NCBI GenBank assembly: GCA_949300145.1
Contig: CASGDA010000005.1
Location: 184,915 to 248,914 of the forward strand
Direction: 5' to 3'
DNA: 64,000 nucleotides
Origin: an uncultured Treponema sp.
Lineage (GTDB): Bacteria; Spirochaetota; Spirochaetia; Treponematales; Treponemataceae
Numbering within the stretch: the first letter of the stretch is position 1; each line of letters begins with the position of its first letter. The notes beneath the pieces were generated by a model that saw only the letters and a list, made by a program, of their open reading frames with translations, did no database searches and had not been told where the DNA came from. Positions 17,409 through 25,461 of the stretch are shown here, piece by piece. The position numbers and the translations under genes were made by a program.

Positions 17409-18355
17409 TCCGCACTCTCCCTGACGGTAACAAGAATCTCTTCAGGCTCAACCTGGATAACAGAAAACCGGGAAGGCACATTCGCATTCACTTTCAGAAC
17501 ATATTCACCCGGAGTTGTAATATCGCTGCAGGACACAGACAACAAATCAGCCGTCGGCGTCCACGAGTTAAGCCCCAGCTCAGGTCCAAGAATCCTCAAA
17601 GATCCGCTTTCCAGGGAGGGCTCGATTTCAAATCCAGCGTTCAAATTCAAAAATGAAAAATTGATGTTTTCAAATTTCCTTTCCGTTGTTGTCTGGGTGA
17701 TTCTAACCCGGTAACTGACACGGGAAAATCCCGCCAAAGAAACAAATTCGTTCCCCGTAAAGACTTCAGCGGTTCCGTCAAAATCAGTATTCCAGCCGGA
17801 AAGACTTACCGGCTCGGTTTTCAGCTCCGTTATGGTTTCAACTATGGATCGAGGGCCTGTCACTTCCAGCGAAGACGGATTCACATCGTACGATTCAAAT
17901 TCATAGCCTTCAGACGGAAAATCTGTAAATACAACGGAAACGGGAACGTTTTTGTTTATCCGCCGTTCCAGTTTGACAGTAACTTCAGAAGGATCAACAA
18001 TCATATCCAGAGGTTCTATGCCGACAGCCGTACCGGACAATCTTGTCTTCACAGGAACCGTGTACACGCCTTCCTCATCAAACGAAGACAAATCTATGAA
18101 AGAAATAATGTCTTTTTCCAGCACAGGATAAATTTCATTTTGTTCACCTTTCAGGGAAACCTTTACATTCTGCAAAAAAGGTGCGGCAGGGGTTAACGGT
18201 CCGTAAGTTTCCGTCTGGAGCGGTACAGAAAAAACCCTCTCCTCAAGATTACTTGTCCTGTAAAATAAAAAAATAAACAACGCCAGGGTCAGGCAGGCTA
18301 CTTTTTCCGGCCAGTTTTTGATAAGCATATTGAAGAAATTCTTAAAGCTATTCAT
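17405..18355 (-). CDS. cdaR: YbbR-domain protein, CdaA regulator (CdaR-like)
   Basis: CdaR proteins are membrane-anchored extracytoplasmic regulators of the diadenylate cyclase CdaA. The 316-residue product has one N-terminal membrane segment (VACLTLALFIFLFY, about residues 17-30) and then YbbR-type beta domains (for example NVPVSVVFTDFPSEGYEFES and GPRSIVETITELKTEPVSL) extending into the periplasm. The ATG at 18355 is chosen because GAAGGT lies 5 nt upstream; it overlaps cdaA by 8 nt. Context directly after cdaA supports the assignment. Unlike Firmicutes, the next gene is acpS rather than glmM. Confidence 0.9.
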   Translation of the reverse strand: MNSFKNFFNMLIKNWPEKVACLTLALFIFLFYRTSNLEERVFSVPLQTETYGPLTPAAPFLQNVKVSLKGEQNEIYPVLEKDIISFIDLSSFDEEGVYTVPVKTRLSGTAVGIEPLDMIVDPSEVTVKLERRINKNVPVSVVFTDFPSEGYEFESYDVNPSSLEVTGPRSIVETITELKTEPVSLSGWNTDFDGTAEVFTGNEFVSLAGFSRVSYRVRITQTTTERKFENINFSFLNLNAGFEIEPSLESGSLRILGPELGLNSWTPTADLLSVSCSDITTPGEYVLKVNANVPSRFSVIQVEPEEILVTVRESAE

Positions 18356-19151
18356 TTTTACCTTCATTGTCGGAAGATTCAGACCCCACGTCCAGGAGAG
18401 TCTCAAGCTGCCTGGTTATTTCGGCGGAAGACAAATCATAATACAACTTGGAATCATAAGCGAGACTCATTGCCCCTGTTTCTTCGGAAACAATCACAAC
18501 GACAGCGTCAGTCTGCTCCGCAATACCGAGAGCCGCACGGTGCCTTGTACCGAATGTCTTGCGGATATCCTGCTGTTCGGAAAGAGGAAGATAGCAGGCG
18601 GCCGCCAGAATGCAGCCGCCGTGAATCACAACCGCGCCGTCATGCAGGGGGGTATCGTGGCCGAAAATCGTGACAAGCAGACTTGAGGAAATTTTGGCAT
18701 CAAGCCGCGTCCCTGATTCAGATTCAACGATATCCTTCAATGTGTTTTTCCGTATAAAAACGACCAGCATCCCGCGTCTGTAACTGGAAAGTTTTTCCGC
18801 GCTCGCGACAACAGCGTCGATATAAGAACGTTTTGACCTTTTTCCTATTTTGAATAGCTCACTCTGCCCTATCTGCAGAAAAATCTTGCGTAATTCAGGC
18901 TGGAAAATAATGGCGATACTTATCAGGAGTCCCGGGGCCAAAGCATTCAGAATCCAGAGAAGCGTCTCAAACTTCATGATGAATGCAGTGGCATAAATTA
19001 TGAACATGGCAACAATGCCTTTAAAAAGCTGTATCGCCTGGGTTTTTACAAGTATGCCGTAAACGGAATACAAAAGAATTGCGAGAAAAAAAACATCAAG
19101 CGCAGGATTTATCAAATCGTAAACAACTTTTAATTGGTTGATAAAATCCAT
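18348..19151 (-). CDS. cdaA: Membrane diadenylate cyclase CdaA (c-di-AMP synthase)
   Basis: CdaA condenses two ATP into c-di-AMP, a messenger that controls potassium, osmolyte and envelope homeostasis. The 267-residue product has three N-terminal membrane helices (about 18-36, 40-60, 68-84) and the DAC domain with HDGAVVI (DGA about 171-173) and GTRHRAA (RHR about 203-205), the two catalytic signatures. The second of two adjacent ATG codons is better spaced from the GGAG SD. It overlaps folP upstream by one nucleotide and cdaR downstream. Confidence 0.95.
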   Translation of the reverse strand: MDFINQLKVVYDLINPALDVFFLAILLYSVYGILVKTQAIQLFKGIVAMFIIYATAFIMKFETLLWILNALAPGLLISIAIIFQPELRKIFLQIGQSELFKIGKRSKRSYIDAVVASAEKLSSYRRGMLVVFIRKNTLKDIVESESGTRLDAKISSSLLVTIFGHDTPLHDGAVVIHGGCILAAACYLPLSEQQDIRKTFGTRHRAALGIAEQTDAVVVIVSEETGAMSLAYDSKLYYDLSSAEITRQLETLLDVGSESSDNEGKNE

Positions 19152-20011
19152 CATTTCTCCAACTCCTGAAGGACAGCAAGCATATCTTTTGTTTCCTTCA
19201 CATCATGCACACGCAGAATCGACGCGCCGTGCATCACGGAAAACATTCCCGCAGCCAAAGTTCCCGCAAGCCTGTCCCCCACTCCCCTACCGGTCATTTC
19301 ACCGATACAGGTTTTCCTCGAAAGCGCCATAAGCACATTGTAGCCTTTACCTGCAAAAATATCGATATGCCTGATTACAGCCAGATTATCTTCATATTGT
19401 TTACCGAAACCTATTCCCGGGTCAAGGATAATTTTTTCCTTTTTTATCCCGCATCCGGCGGCGAAATCAGCGCGGGAAAGCAGATAACCGAGGATTTCAC
19501 CCGGCGCATCCGCATATTTCCCGGGAGAATCCTGCATGGTTTTGGGAATACCCCGCTTGTGCATCAATATGACAGGTATATCTGCGGAGGCGGCGAACGG
19601 AGCCATTTCCACGTCATCCTCCAAGGCTGAAATATCATTCAGAATATCAGCGCCGGCTTCGACGGCGGCTTTCATCACCGGAACTTTCCTGGTGTCCACG
19701 GAAACAGGAACATCACTGTACCTGCGTATTTCCTGTATGAGAGGAATGAGCCTTGAAATTTCCTCTTCCTCCCCGACATATTCCGCGCCCGGTCTGGAAG
19801 ATTCCGCACCGATGTCCAGAATATCGCATCCCTCTTCCACAAGGGAGAGGGCGAATTCCGCACTTTCCTTCACAGATGAAAGGGACGGAACCCTGCTGCC
19901 TTCCCAGAATGAATCAGGGGTTGCGTTTACAATGCCCATTATGTAGGCCGGTAAAGGACGCGGAATCACAGCACCGCCGGCGAGCTCAATCAGCATAGGA
20001 ACCTTCCTCAT
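19151..20011 (-). CDS. folP: Dihydropteroate synthase
   Basis: FolP joins p-aminobenzoate to 6-hydroxymethyl-dihydropterin diphosphate in folate synthesis and is the sulfonamide target. The 286-residue TIM barrel shows MGIVNATPDSFWEGS, DIGAESSRPGAEYV, VSVDTRK, DILNDISAL, VILMHKRG, LDPGIGFGKQYEDN and a final RVHDV. It lies directly downstream of dxs and upstream of cdaA with overlapping ends, so folate and c-di-AMP genes are likely co-transcribed. Confidence 0.95.
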   Translation of the reverse strand: MRKVPMLIELAGGAVIPRPLPAYIMGIVNATPDSFWEGSRVPSLSSVKESAEFALSLVEEGCDILDIGAESSRPGAEYVGEEEEISRLIPLIQEIRRYSDVPVSVDTRKVPVMKAAVEAGADILNDISALEDDVEMAPFAASADIPVILMHKRGIPKTMQDSPGKYADAPGEILGYLLSRADFAAGCGIKKEKIILDPGIGFGKQYEDNLAVIRHIDIFAGKGYNVLMALSRKTCIGEMTGRGVGDRLAGTLAAGMFSVMHGASILRVHDVKETKDMLAVLQELEK

Positions 20012-20017
20012 GGAAAA

Positions 20018-21970
20018 TCAAATCTTAAAACCGGAAGACAAAAAGCCGGGCGCCTGTTTCCCTGCGCCTGAAGAGAGGGTTCTGAGCCTGCGGACTTCTC
20101 CCGCGATGTGTTCAGGAGACAGACAGGCTGCGGCAAGGATTTCCCTTCTTGAGCCAACCCCGCCGGGAAGCCCTCCGCAACCGGCATCAAAAATATTTTC
20201 CGGAAAGGCCATGGCGCTGACGTTTAACTCAGGGCGGACGGAAAGCAACAGTTCTTCAAGGTATACGGCTATACCCCCGGTTTTTATGCCATCCTCAACA
20301 ATTACAATTGAAGAATAGGGTTTTGTGACATCAAGGAAATATTCTTCATCCAAAGGCTTTATAAACCTGAGGTTATAAATATCCACAGGGGTGTCTTTAC
20401 GCGCCAGTATATTGGCGGCCTCATGAACCTCCCCGTAAATACCGCCCGTGCATACAATCAGGGCATCTGAACCTTCCTGCTCGGCAAAAACGCCCCTGCC
20501 TTCCCCTATCGGAAACGAAAAAGCCGGAACTTCCGTCGGACATGTAGACTTCGGATATCTTATAATGACAGGAGCGTTACGGGAAAAAGCCCATCTGAAC
20601 ATAAGCTTCATTTCTTCAGCAGACACGGGGGCGAGAATGGAAACGCCGGGGACAGGCCGGAATAAAGATATGTCATATATACCCTGATGGGTTTCGCCGT
20701 CATCAGGAACAGCGCCGGAACGGTCCAACGCAAAAACAACAGGCAGGGACTGGAGGGCCACGTCATGTATAACCTGGTCCACGGCCCGCTGCATAAAAGT
20801 GCTGTAAATGGCAACGACGGGAAGCATTCCGCCGGCGGCAAGTCCCGCCGCGAAAGTCACGGCATGCTGCTCCGCGATTCCCACATCAAAAAACCGGTCC
20901 GGGAAACGGTGGGCGAAAGAAGCCAGTCCGGTTCCTTTTGCCATTGCGGCGGTGACAGCCGCAATGTTCTTCCCGGAGGAGGCTTCCTCCAACATCAAAT
21001 TCGAGAAAACTTCGGTGAAACTCACCCTGTCGAATTTCTCCACCTGACCGTCACTTATGCAGAATGGCCCCACGCCATGAAACAAGGCAGGATCATTTTC
21101 AGCGTAACTGTAGCCGAAACCCTTCTTTGTGACCACATGGACGACCACAGGATGGTCAAGATTTTTAACATCCGACAAAACCTTTTTCAATTCGCCTATC
21201 TTATGCCCGTCCAAAGGTCCAACATATTCAAAGCCCAGATCCATGAAAAAATTGTCGGTCAGGAGGAAGCTCTTCAACCCGCTTTTCATCTTGCTGATAA
21301 GCCTGTAAAGTTTTTCCCCCGCAAGAGGAAATCCCCTGACAATCCGCTCCACATGGAATTTCAAAGTCTGGTAGTTTTTCCGCATCGAAAGCCGCGACAA
21401 ATATTCAGAAAGAGCCCCGGTATTCCGGCTTATGGACATTTTGTTATCATTAAGGATGACTATCAAATCCCGGCCCGCCTGTCCTGCATGGGATATAGCC
21501 TCAAAAGCCATGCCTCCTGTCAGGGCCCCGTCTCCGATGACAGCGATGACCTTGCCCCTTTCTCCCCGCAGACGCCTCGCGGTCAGGAGCCCGTAAGCGC
21601 TTGAAATTGAAGTTGAAGAATGCCCTGTACCGAAAACATCATGCGGACTTTCATCCCTCCGGGGAAAACCTGAAAGCCCGCCCTTTTTCCTGATAGTGCT
21701 GAATCTGCCGTAACGCCCGGTAAGCAGCTTATGGGTATAACACTGGTGCCCCACATCCCAGATGATGGAATCCTGCGGACTGGCAAAAACACTGTGCAAC
21801 GCTATTGTAAGCTCAATTACACCCAAATTACTTGAAAGATGACCGCCGTTATGGCTCACAGTGGAGATTATTTCCTTCCGTATCTCCTCTGCAAGGGAAG
21901 AAAGCTCCGTTGCAGACAGTTTTTTCAAATCTTCAGGGGAGTTGATTTCAGATAGAATAGTACGGCTCAT
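20018..21970 (-). CDS. dxs: 1-deoxy-D-xylulose-5-phosphate synthase
   Basis: Dxs makes the first intermediate of the methylerythritol phosphate route to isoprenoids from pyruvate and glyceraldehyde 3-phosphate using thiamine diphosphate. The product (about 650 residues) shows HNGGHLSSNLGVIELTIALH, WDVGHQCYTHKLLTGR, the ThDP motif GDGALTGGMAFEA...NDNKMSIS, GPLDGH, and the pyrimidine-domain DVGIAEQHAVTFAAGLA. The ATG at 21970 (MSRTILSEI) fits the family; another ATG 7 codons upstream is possible and neither has a good SD. The ispE gene of the same pathway lies at 42.8 kb. Confidence 0.95.
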   Translation of the reverse strand: MSRTILSEINSPEDLKKLSATELSSLAEEIRKEIISTVSHNGGHLSSNLGVIELTIALHSVFASPQDSIIWDVGHQCYTHKLLTGRYGRFSTIRKKGGLSGFPRRDESPHDVFGTGHSSTSISSAYGLLTARRLRGERGKVIAVIGDGALTGGMAFEAISHAGQAGRDLIVILNDNKMSISRNTGALSEYLSRLSMRKNYQTLKFHVERIVRGFPLAGEKLYRLISKMKSGLKSFLLTDNFFMDLGFEYVGPLDGHKIGELKKVLSDVKNLDHPVVVHVVTKKGFGYSYAENDPALFHGVGPFCISDGQVEKFDRVSFTEVFSNLMLEEASSGKNIAAVTAAMAKGTGLASFAHRFPDRFFDVGIAEQHAVTFAAGLAAGGMLPVVAIYSTFMQRAVDQVIHDVALQSLPVVFALDRSGAVPDDGETHQGIYDISLFRPVPGVSILAPVSAEEMKLMFRWAFSRNAPVIIRYPKSTCPTEVPAFSFPIGEGRGVFAEQEGSDALIVCTGGIYGEVHEAANILARKDTPVDIYNLRFIKPLDEEYFLDVTKPYSSIVIVEDGIKTGGIAVYLEELLLSVRPELNVSAMAFPENIFDAGCGGLPGGVGSRREILAAACLSPEHIAGEVRRLRTLSSGAGKQAPGFLSSGFKI

Positions 21971-22040
21971 CCTGTTATGCACCACCAGCATTCAGATAAG
22001 GATTCAGAACTACAACCGCCGGGCGACCCGGTAGTTACAT

Positions 22041-22072
22041 AAAAAAAAAGACCGCAAACAGTGTTTACGGTC
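22041..22072 (-). terminator. Terminator after the bS22-like gene
   Basis: On the minus strand the stem GACCGTAAAC / GTTTGCGGTC (10 bp, one T-G pair) with loop ACT is followed by nine T residues. It closes a monocistronic unit and separates it from dxs. Confidence 0.88.
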
Positions 22073-22126
22073 GCAGGCACATCCAAAGCGAAACATTGCC
22101 ATAAAGGAACCAGCAGAAGCCGACGG

Positions 22127-22216
22127 CTATTTCTTTTTGTGCCGATTTCTTCTAAGCTTTTTTTTACGTTTGTGCGTAGCGATTTTCTGTGCTTTTCTTT
22201 TTCTTCCGCAGGGCAC
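22127..22216 (-). CDS. bS22/mS38-like (AURKAIP1/COX24 domain) mini ribosomal protein
   Basis: A 29-codon gene starts at a GTG (22216) 7 nt after a perfect AAAGGAG. It encodes MPCGRKRKAQKIATHKRKKK with a basic tail ending RHKKK. The Lys/Arg-rich pattern and the HKRKKKLRRNRHKK-type core match the small bacterial AURKAIP1/COX24-domain proteins; mycobacterial bS22 and mitochondrial mS38 belong to that family and sit in the small ribosomal subunit. It has its own strong promoter and a terminator. A longer overlapping frame on the same strand is not used. Ribosome association here is inference from family. Confidence 0.85.
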   Translation of the reverse strand: MPCGRKRKAQKIATHKRKKKLRRNRHKKK

Positions 22217-22245
22217 GTCAAAACTCCTTTTAATTAAGTCGGATA

Positions 22246-22274
22246 ATTCTAGCAAAAAAAACGAGATGCGTCAA
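22246..22274 (-). promoter_or_regulatory. Sigma-70 promoter of the bS22-like gene
   Basis: On the minus strand TTGACG (22274-22269), a 17-nt spacer and TAGAAT (22251-22246) give a near-consensus promoter about 30 nt upstream of the GTG start. Confidence 0.8.
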
Positions 22275-22302
22275 TAAAAGCGTAAAGACCAAAAGCATAA
22301 AA

Positions 22303-22959
22303 TCAAGCCTTTTCTTTGCACCTGCCCAGCAGAAGGGATAAAACCAAAACGGTAAAAAGAAGGCAGGAGGAAATCAAAACAAACACCGGCCCGGGAATCG
22401 CAAAAAACCAGAAGGATGCAAGAACAGCGAAACATGACAGGGACAAAAACGGAAGGATGAGGGCTTTAAACAAATCCAGGGTATCCCTGACAAAGCCTGT
22501 ATTTGAACCCAGGAAGGCCGCCCGGGCAAGAAAAACCGAAAGAACGGCGGAAAAGCTGTAAAAGAAACAGAACAGCCCGTCCGCGGGGGAATATCTTTTC
22601 AGGATGCTGTAGGGTATATAAATGGAAAAAAGCCCGAAAAGCTGGGGAACGAACCATCCGGCGAAACCGCCGGGCTCCCCGGACGCCATGGCGGAGGAAA
22701 ACAGAAGGCAATTCAAAACGGCGGCGAATATCAACGGCAAAAAAGCGTCAAAAAACACATTCTCCAAAGCTTTCAAAAGGACTGCGGAGGGATTGAAATC
22801 GAATATCCCGTAAATAACATATTGTATGAAAGAAAGAACAATTCCGGAGACCGCCCCCAGAAAAAACGCGGGAAGCGAGGTAAACAAGGAGGGTGCGCTT
22901 CTTCCGAAAGCATAGAAAAAAAATCCGGAAACAAACATAATGAACACAAGGTAAATCAT
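22303..22959 (-). CDS. Multi-pass membrane protein of unknown function
   Basis: I do not recognise this family. The 218-residue product is strongly hydrophobic with about six predicted membrane segments (starting YLVFIMFVSGFFFYAFG, LPAFFLGAVSGIVLSFIQYV, and ending FVLISSCLLFTVLVLSLLLG) and a short basic cytoplasmic tail (GRCKEKA). Few charged residues lie inside the segments, so an enzymatic site is not obvious. It is monocistronic, between the bS22-like gene and the infC operon. It might be a small permease or an envelope scaffold; neither is supported directly. Confidence 0.65.
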   Translation of the reverse strand: MIYLVFIMFVSGFFFYAFGRSAPSLFTSLPAFFLGAVSGIVLSFIQYVIYGIFDFNPSAVLLKALENVFFDAFLPLIFAAVLNCLLFSSAMASGEPGGFAGWFVPQLFGLFSIYIPYSILKRYSPADGLFCFFYSFSAVLSVFLARAAFLGSNTGFVRDTLDLFKALILPFLSLSCFAVLASFWFFAIPGPVFVLISSCLLFTVLVLSLLLGRCKEKA

Positions 22960-23063
22960 GCAGTAAGCCTAACAGACACCGCAAGGAAAAGCAAGTATCA
23001 TGGAAAACGCCGGATTAAGGCTCAGGAAGGATACGGAGGGTGGAACCGGAATCTTTCAAGTCG

Positions 23064-23093
23064 TTGACATAACGCATACATTTTTGCTATAGT
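23064..23093 (+). promoter_or_regulatory. infC: Sigma-70 promoter of the infC operon
   Basis: TTGACA (23064-23069), an 18-nt spacer and TATAGT (23088-23093) lie about 55 nt upstream of the infC TTG start. Confidence 0.82.
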
Positions 23094-23120
23094 GTCTGCT
23101 GTAACTTTTCTAAGGACTAA

Positions 23121-23136
23121 GTACAGATATCTGTAC
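23121..23136 (+). promoter_or_regulatory. Perfect 16-nt palindrome in the infC leader
   Basis: GTACAGATATCTGTAC is self-complementary and lies 2 nt before the AGGAGG SD of infC. As RNA it forms a 6-bp hairpin with loop AUAU next to the SD, so it could modulate translation, or as DNA it could be an operator near the transcript start. Function is inferred from position only. Confidence 0.45.
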
Positions 23137-23148
23137 ACAGGAGGATTT

Positions 23149-23673
23149 TTGGCGGACAACAACAGAGGTTTGCGGGTGAATGGACAAATCCGCGTACGAG
23201 AGGTCAGACTGATTGATGAAAACGGGGAGCAGAAAGGAGTCGTCCCTACTCCTGCTGCGCTTAAACTTGCACAGGAAGCTGACCTTGATTTAGTCGAAGT
23301 TGCTCCGCAGGCGAATCCGCCCGTGTGCAAAATTCTGGATTACGGCAAGTACCGTTTTGAAATGGAGAAAAAGCTCCGTGACTCCAAGAAAAAACAGAAA
23401 CTTCAGGTACTGAAAGAAATCCGAATGCAGCCTAAAATCGACAGCCATGATCTTGATTTTAAGTCAAAGCATATTCGGGAATTTCTTGCCGGAGGAGACA
23501 AGGTTAAGGTAACGGTGCGTTTCCGCGGAAGGGAACTCGCACATACGGAACTGGGGCTCGATGTCCTTAAAAATGTATTAGCAAGGCTGGGAGATGAGTT
23601 TACGGTGGAAAAACAACCCTCCATGGAAGGGCGTTTTATGTCGATGACACTGGCTCCCAAAGCAAAAAAATAA
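23149..23673 (+). CDS. infC: Translation initiation factor IF-3
   Basis: IF-3 binds the 30S subunit and rejects non-canonical start codons and wrong initiator tRNA. The 174-residue product starts (M)[20 protein letters not shown] and has the linker Lys-rich helix ([18 protein letters not shown]) and the C-terminal domain ([32 protein letters not shown]). The start is a TTG at 23149, 4 nt after AGGAGG; no ATG fits. A rare start codon in infC is the known basis of IF-3 autoregulation in E. coli (AUU there). It heads infC-rpmI-rplT. Confidence 0.95.
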   Translation: MADNNRGLRVNGQIRVREVRLIDENGEQKGVVPTPAALKLAQEADLDLVEVAPQANPPVCKILDYGKYRFEMEKKLRDSKKKQKLQVLKEIRMQPKIDSHDLDFKSKHIREFLAGGDKVKVTVRFRGRELAHTELGLDVLKNVLARLGDEFTVEKQPSMEGRFMSMTLAPKAKK

Positions 23674-23685
23674 AGAGGTAGCGGT

Positions 23686-23886
23686 ATGCCAAAGATGAAG
23701 TCAAAACGGTGCGCGGCGAAAAGATTCTCTTTCACCGCAGGCGGAAAGGTAAAATACAAAAAAATGAATCTCCGCCATATTCTCACTAAAAAATCAGCAA
23801 AGCGCAAAAGAAACCTGAGAAAGTCGGGTATTCTTTCTGATGCTGATTCAGCAAAAGTACGTAAGCAGCTTCTGCCTTACGGATAA
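23686..23886 (+). CDS. rpmI: 50S ribosomal protein L35 (bL35)
   Basis: The 66-residue product [20 protein letters not shown] and the following [17 protein letters not shown] are diagnostic of bL35, a small basic protein of the large subunit. The gene lies 12 nt after infC with a GAGGT SD and precedes rplT, the conserved order in most bacteria. Confidence 0.97.
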   Translation: MPKMKSKRCAAKRFSFTAGGKVKYKKMNLRHILTKKSAKRKRNLRKSGILSDADSAKVRKQLLPYG

Positions 23887-23913
23887 AACCGACAACCATT
23901 CAGGAGACATAAA

Positions 23914-24273
23914 ATGCCTAGAGCAGTAGACGGAAGTAAAAGAAAAAACCACCGCAAGAAAATACTGAAACTTGCAAAAGGATTCCGCGGAAGACGGGGG
24001 ACAAATTACAAGGCTGCGAAAGATGCGACAGTAAAGGCCCTTGTACACGGTTATGTTTCAAGACGTGACCGAAAAGGCGACATGAGGAGCCTTTGGATTA
24101 CGCGTATCAATGCGGCTGTCCGTGCCGAAGGGATTTCTTATTCACGTTTCATCGAGGGGTTGGAAAAAGCGGGAGTCGCCATCAACAGGAAAGCCCTTTC
24201 CAATATGGCGATTGAAGATCCTGTGGCTTTCAAATCAGTGGTGGACGTTTCCAAAAAGGCCCTGGAAGCTTAA
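23914..24273 (+). CDS. rplT: 50S ribosomal protein L20 (bL20)
   Basis: bL20 is required for early 50S assembly and in several bacteria represses its own operon. The 119-residue product shows MPRAVDGSKRKNHRKKILKL, KGFRGRRGTNYKAAKDATVKA and RSLWITRINAAVRAEG, all family signatures. SD is AGGAG upstream of the ATG. A coiled-coil gene begins 3 nt after its stop, so the operon continues into cell-division genes. Confidence 0.97.
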   Translation: MPRAVDGSKRKNHRKKILKLAKGFRGRRGTNYKAAKDATVKALVHGYVSRRDRKGDMRSLWITRINAAVRAEGISYSRFIEGLEKAGVAINRKALSNMAIEDPVAFKSVVDVSKKALEA

Positions 24274-24276
24274 CAT

Positions 24277-24693
24277 ATGCTTACGATTGATCAAGTACGA
24301 CAGCTTGAAAGCCGCGTAGAAAAGGCTGTGCTTAGAATCACTTCCCTGACGGAAGAGAGGGAACAGCTTGAAGAAGAAAACTCAAATCTGCGCGGCCAGC
24401 TTTCATCCCTGCAAGACAGGGTGACTGAACTTGAAAAAATTGTTCAAACATTCAAAGAAGATCAGGGTAGAATTGAAGCGGGAATCCTCAGCGCTCTTGA
24501 CAAACTCAGCGCCTTTGAGGATTCCGTTCTTTCACAAAATGAATCCTCGCAGGGGGACGGTTCCGGATTCATTTCCGGGAATCCGGAATCCGCAGGCTTT
24601 AATCCGGAAATCCGGAATGAATACGGAGATTCCGAAAGCCCATCAGCCCCCCAGTCCTTCGACAATAATGACGGACAGATGGATATTTTTTGA
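24277..24693 (+). CDS. Coiled-coil protein upstream of zapA (ZapB-like)
   Basis: The 138-residue product has a continuous heptad-rich coiled coil from about residue 5 to 75 (VRQLESRVEKAVLRITSLTE, LEEENSNLRGQLSSLQDRV), then a polar, Ser/Asn/Gly-rich disordered linker and the short C-terminal tail DGQMDIF. It has no membrane segment. The coil and its position immediately before zapA suggest a ZapB-type Z-ring accessory that would partner ZapA; this is inference, since sequence similarity among such coils is weak. It starts 3 nt after rplT, so cell-division and ribosomal genes probably share a transcript. Confidence 0.65.
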   Translation: MLTIDQVRQLESRVEKAVLRITSLTEEREQLEEENSNLRGQLSSLQDRVTELEKIVQTFKEDQGRIEAGILSALDKLSAFEDSVLSQNESSQGDGSGFISGNPESAGFNPEIRNEYGDSESPSAPQSFDNNDGQMDIF

Positions 24694-24696
24694 CGA

Positions 24697-24999
24697 ATGG
24701 CAAAGAACGAAGGTCTTCTTCAAATCGATATTCTTGGAACATCATTTACTCTTCAAACAGACGAGAAGCCCCAATATCTTGAGGCTTTGTACAACCATTA
24801 CAAAATAATGCTCCGCCAGGTTGAAAATGTGGCGGGGCAGGCTGACCCCCTGAAAGCAGCCATAATTGCCGGCATACTGATAACGGACGAGTTATTTAAA
24901 GAAAAAATGAAACATCCTGATGATGTCAGGGCCGTTGACTTGAATGAAATTGAACAGCGTGCGCTTTATATGATATCGCGCATAGATCAGGTTGTTTGA
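24697..24999 (+). CDS. zapA: Cell division protein ZapA
   Basis: ZapA cross-links FtsZ filaments in the Z ring. The 100-residue product has the usual layout: an N-terminal beta hairpin (LLQIDILGTSFTLQTDEKPQ), then YLEALYNHYKIMLRQVENVA and a central helix with AAIIAGILITDELFK, then a C-terminal coiled coil (EIEQRALYMISRIDQVV). Length is typical. It follows the ZapB-like gene by 3 nt and overlaps the next gene by one nucleotide (TGATG). Confidence 0.85.
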   Translation: MAKNEGLLQIDILGTSFTLQTDEKPQYLEALYNHYKIMLRQVENVAGQADPLKAAIIAGILITDELFKEKMKHPDDVRAVDLNEIEQRALYMISRIDQVV

Positions 25000-25454
25000 T
25001 GAAACTTTGGGTGGATGCTGATTCCTGCCCTAAACCGGTAAGGGACATTGTGTGCAGGGCCGGCAGACGGCTGTCAATTCCAACGGTTTTTGCGGCGAAC
25101 CATCCGGTATCCTTTTCAAAAGAATTCAATGTGGAAATGGTCGTGCTCCCTGAAGAGCCTGACGCGGCTGACAACTACATAGCCGAAAAAGCGGTTCAGG
25201 GAGACCTTGTGGTGACAAGAGACATTCCCCTCGCGAAAAGACTTGTTGACAAGGGGCTTGCTGTCATCAATGACAGGGGAAACCTTTACACCCGGGAAAA
25301 CATCCGGGAAAGGCTTTCGATAAGGAATTTCATGCTGGATTTGTACAACAGCGGCATGGCTCCTGAAAGCACCTCGAAATTCAGTCCCCGGGACATAAAA
25401 CTGTTTGCTGACACCTTCGACAAAACCCTGTCCAAACTGATGAAAAACAGCTGA
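24999..25454 (+). CDS. YaiI/YqxD family protein (UPF0178)
   Basis: This 151-residue protein belongs to the YaiI/YqxD (DUF188) family, a PIN-like fold without an agreed function. Seen are MKLWVDADSCPKPVRDIV at the N terminus, EEPDAADNYIAEKAVQGDLVVTRDIPLA with conserved Asp residues, and VINDRGNLYTRENI. The acidic positions resemble a metal-dependent nuclease site, so RNase activity is possible but unproven. The start ATG overlaps the zapA stop. It is the last gene of the infC-rpmI-rplT-zap operon and converges on the HD-GYP gene 8 nt away. Confidence 0.88.
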   Translation: MKLWVDADSCPKPVRDIVCRAGRRLSIPTVFAANHPVSFSKEFNVEMVVLPEEPDAADNYIAEKAVQGDLVVTRDIPLAKRLVDKGLAVINDRGNLYTRENIRERLSIRNFMLDLYNSGMAPESTSKFSPRDIKLFADTFDKTLSKLMKNS

Positions 25455-25461
25455 CTGCGTA

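Noticed and set aside
21967..22221. An 84-codon minus-strand frame across the bS22-like gene
   Set aside because: It shares the start region but a different frame; the 29-codon frame has the SD at correct spacing and matches a known family, and the longer frame runs through the terminator.
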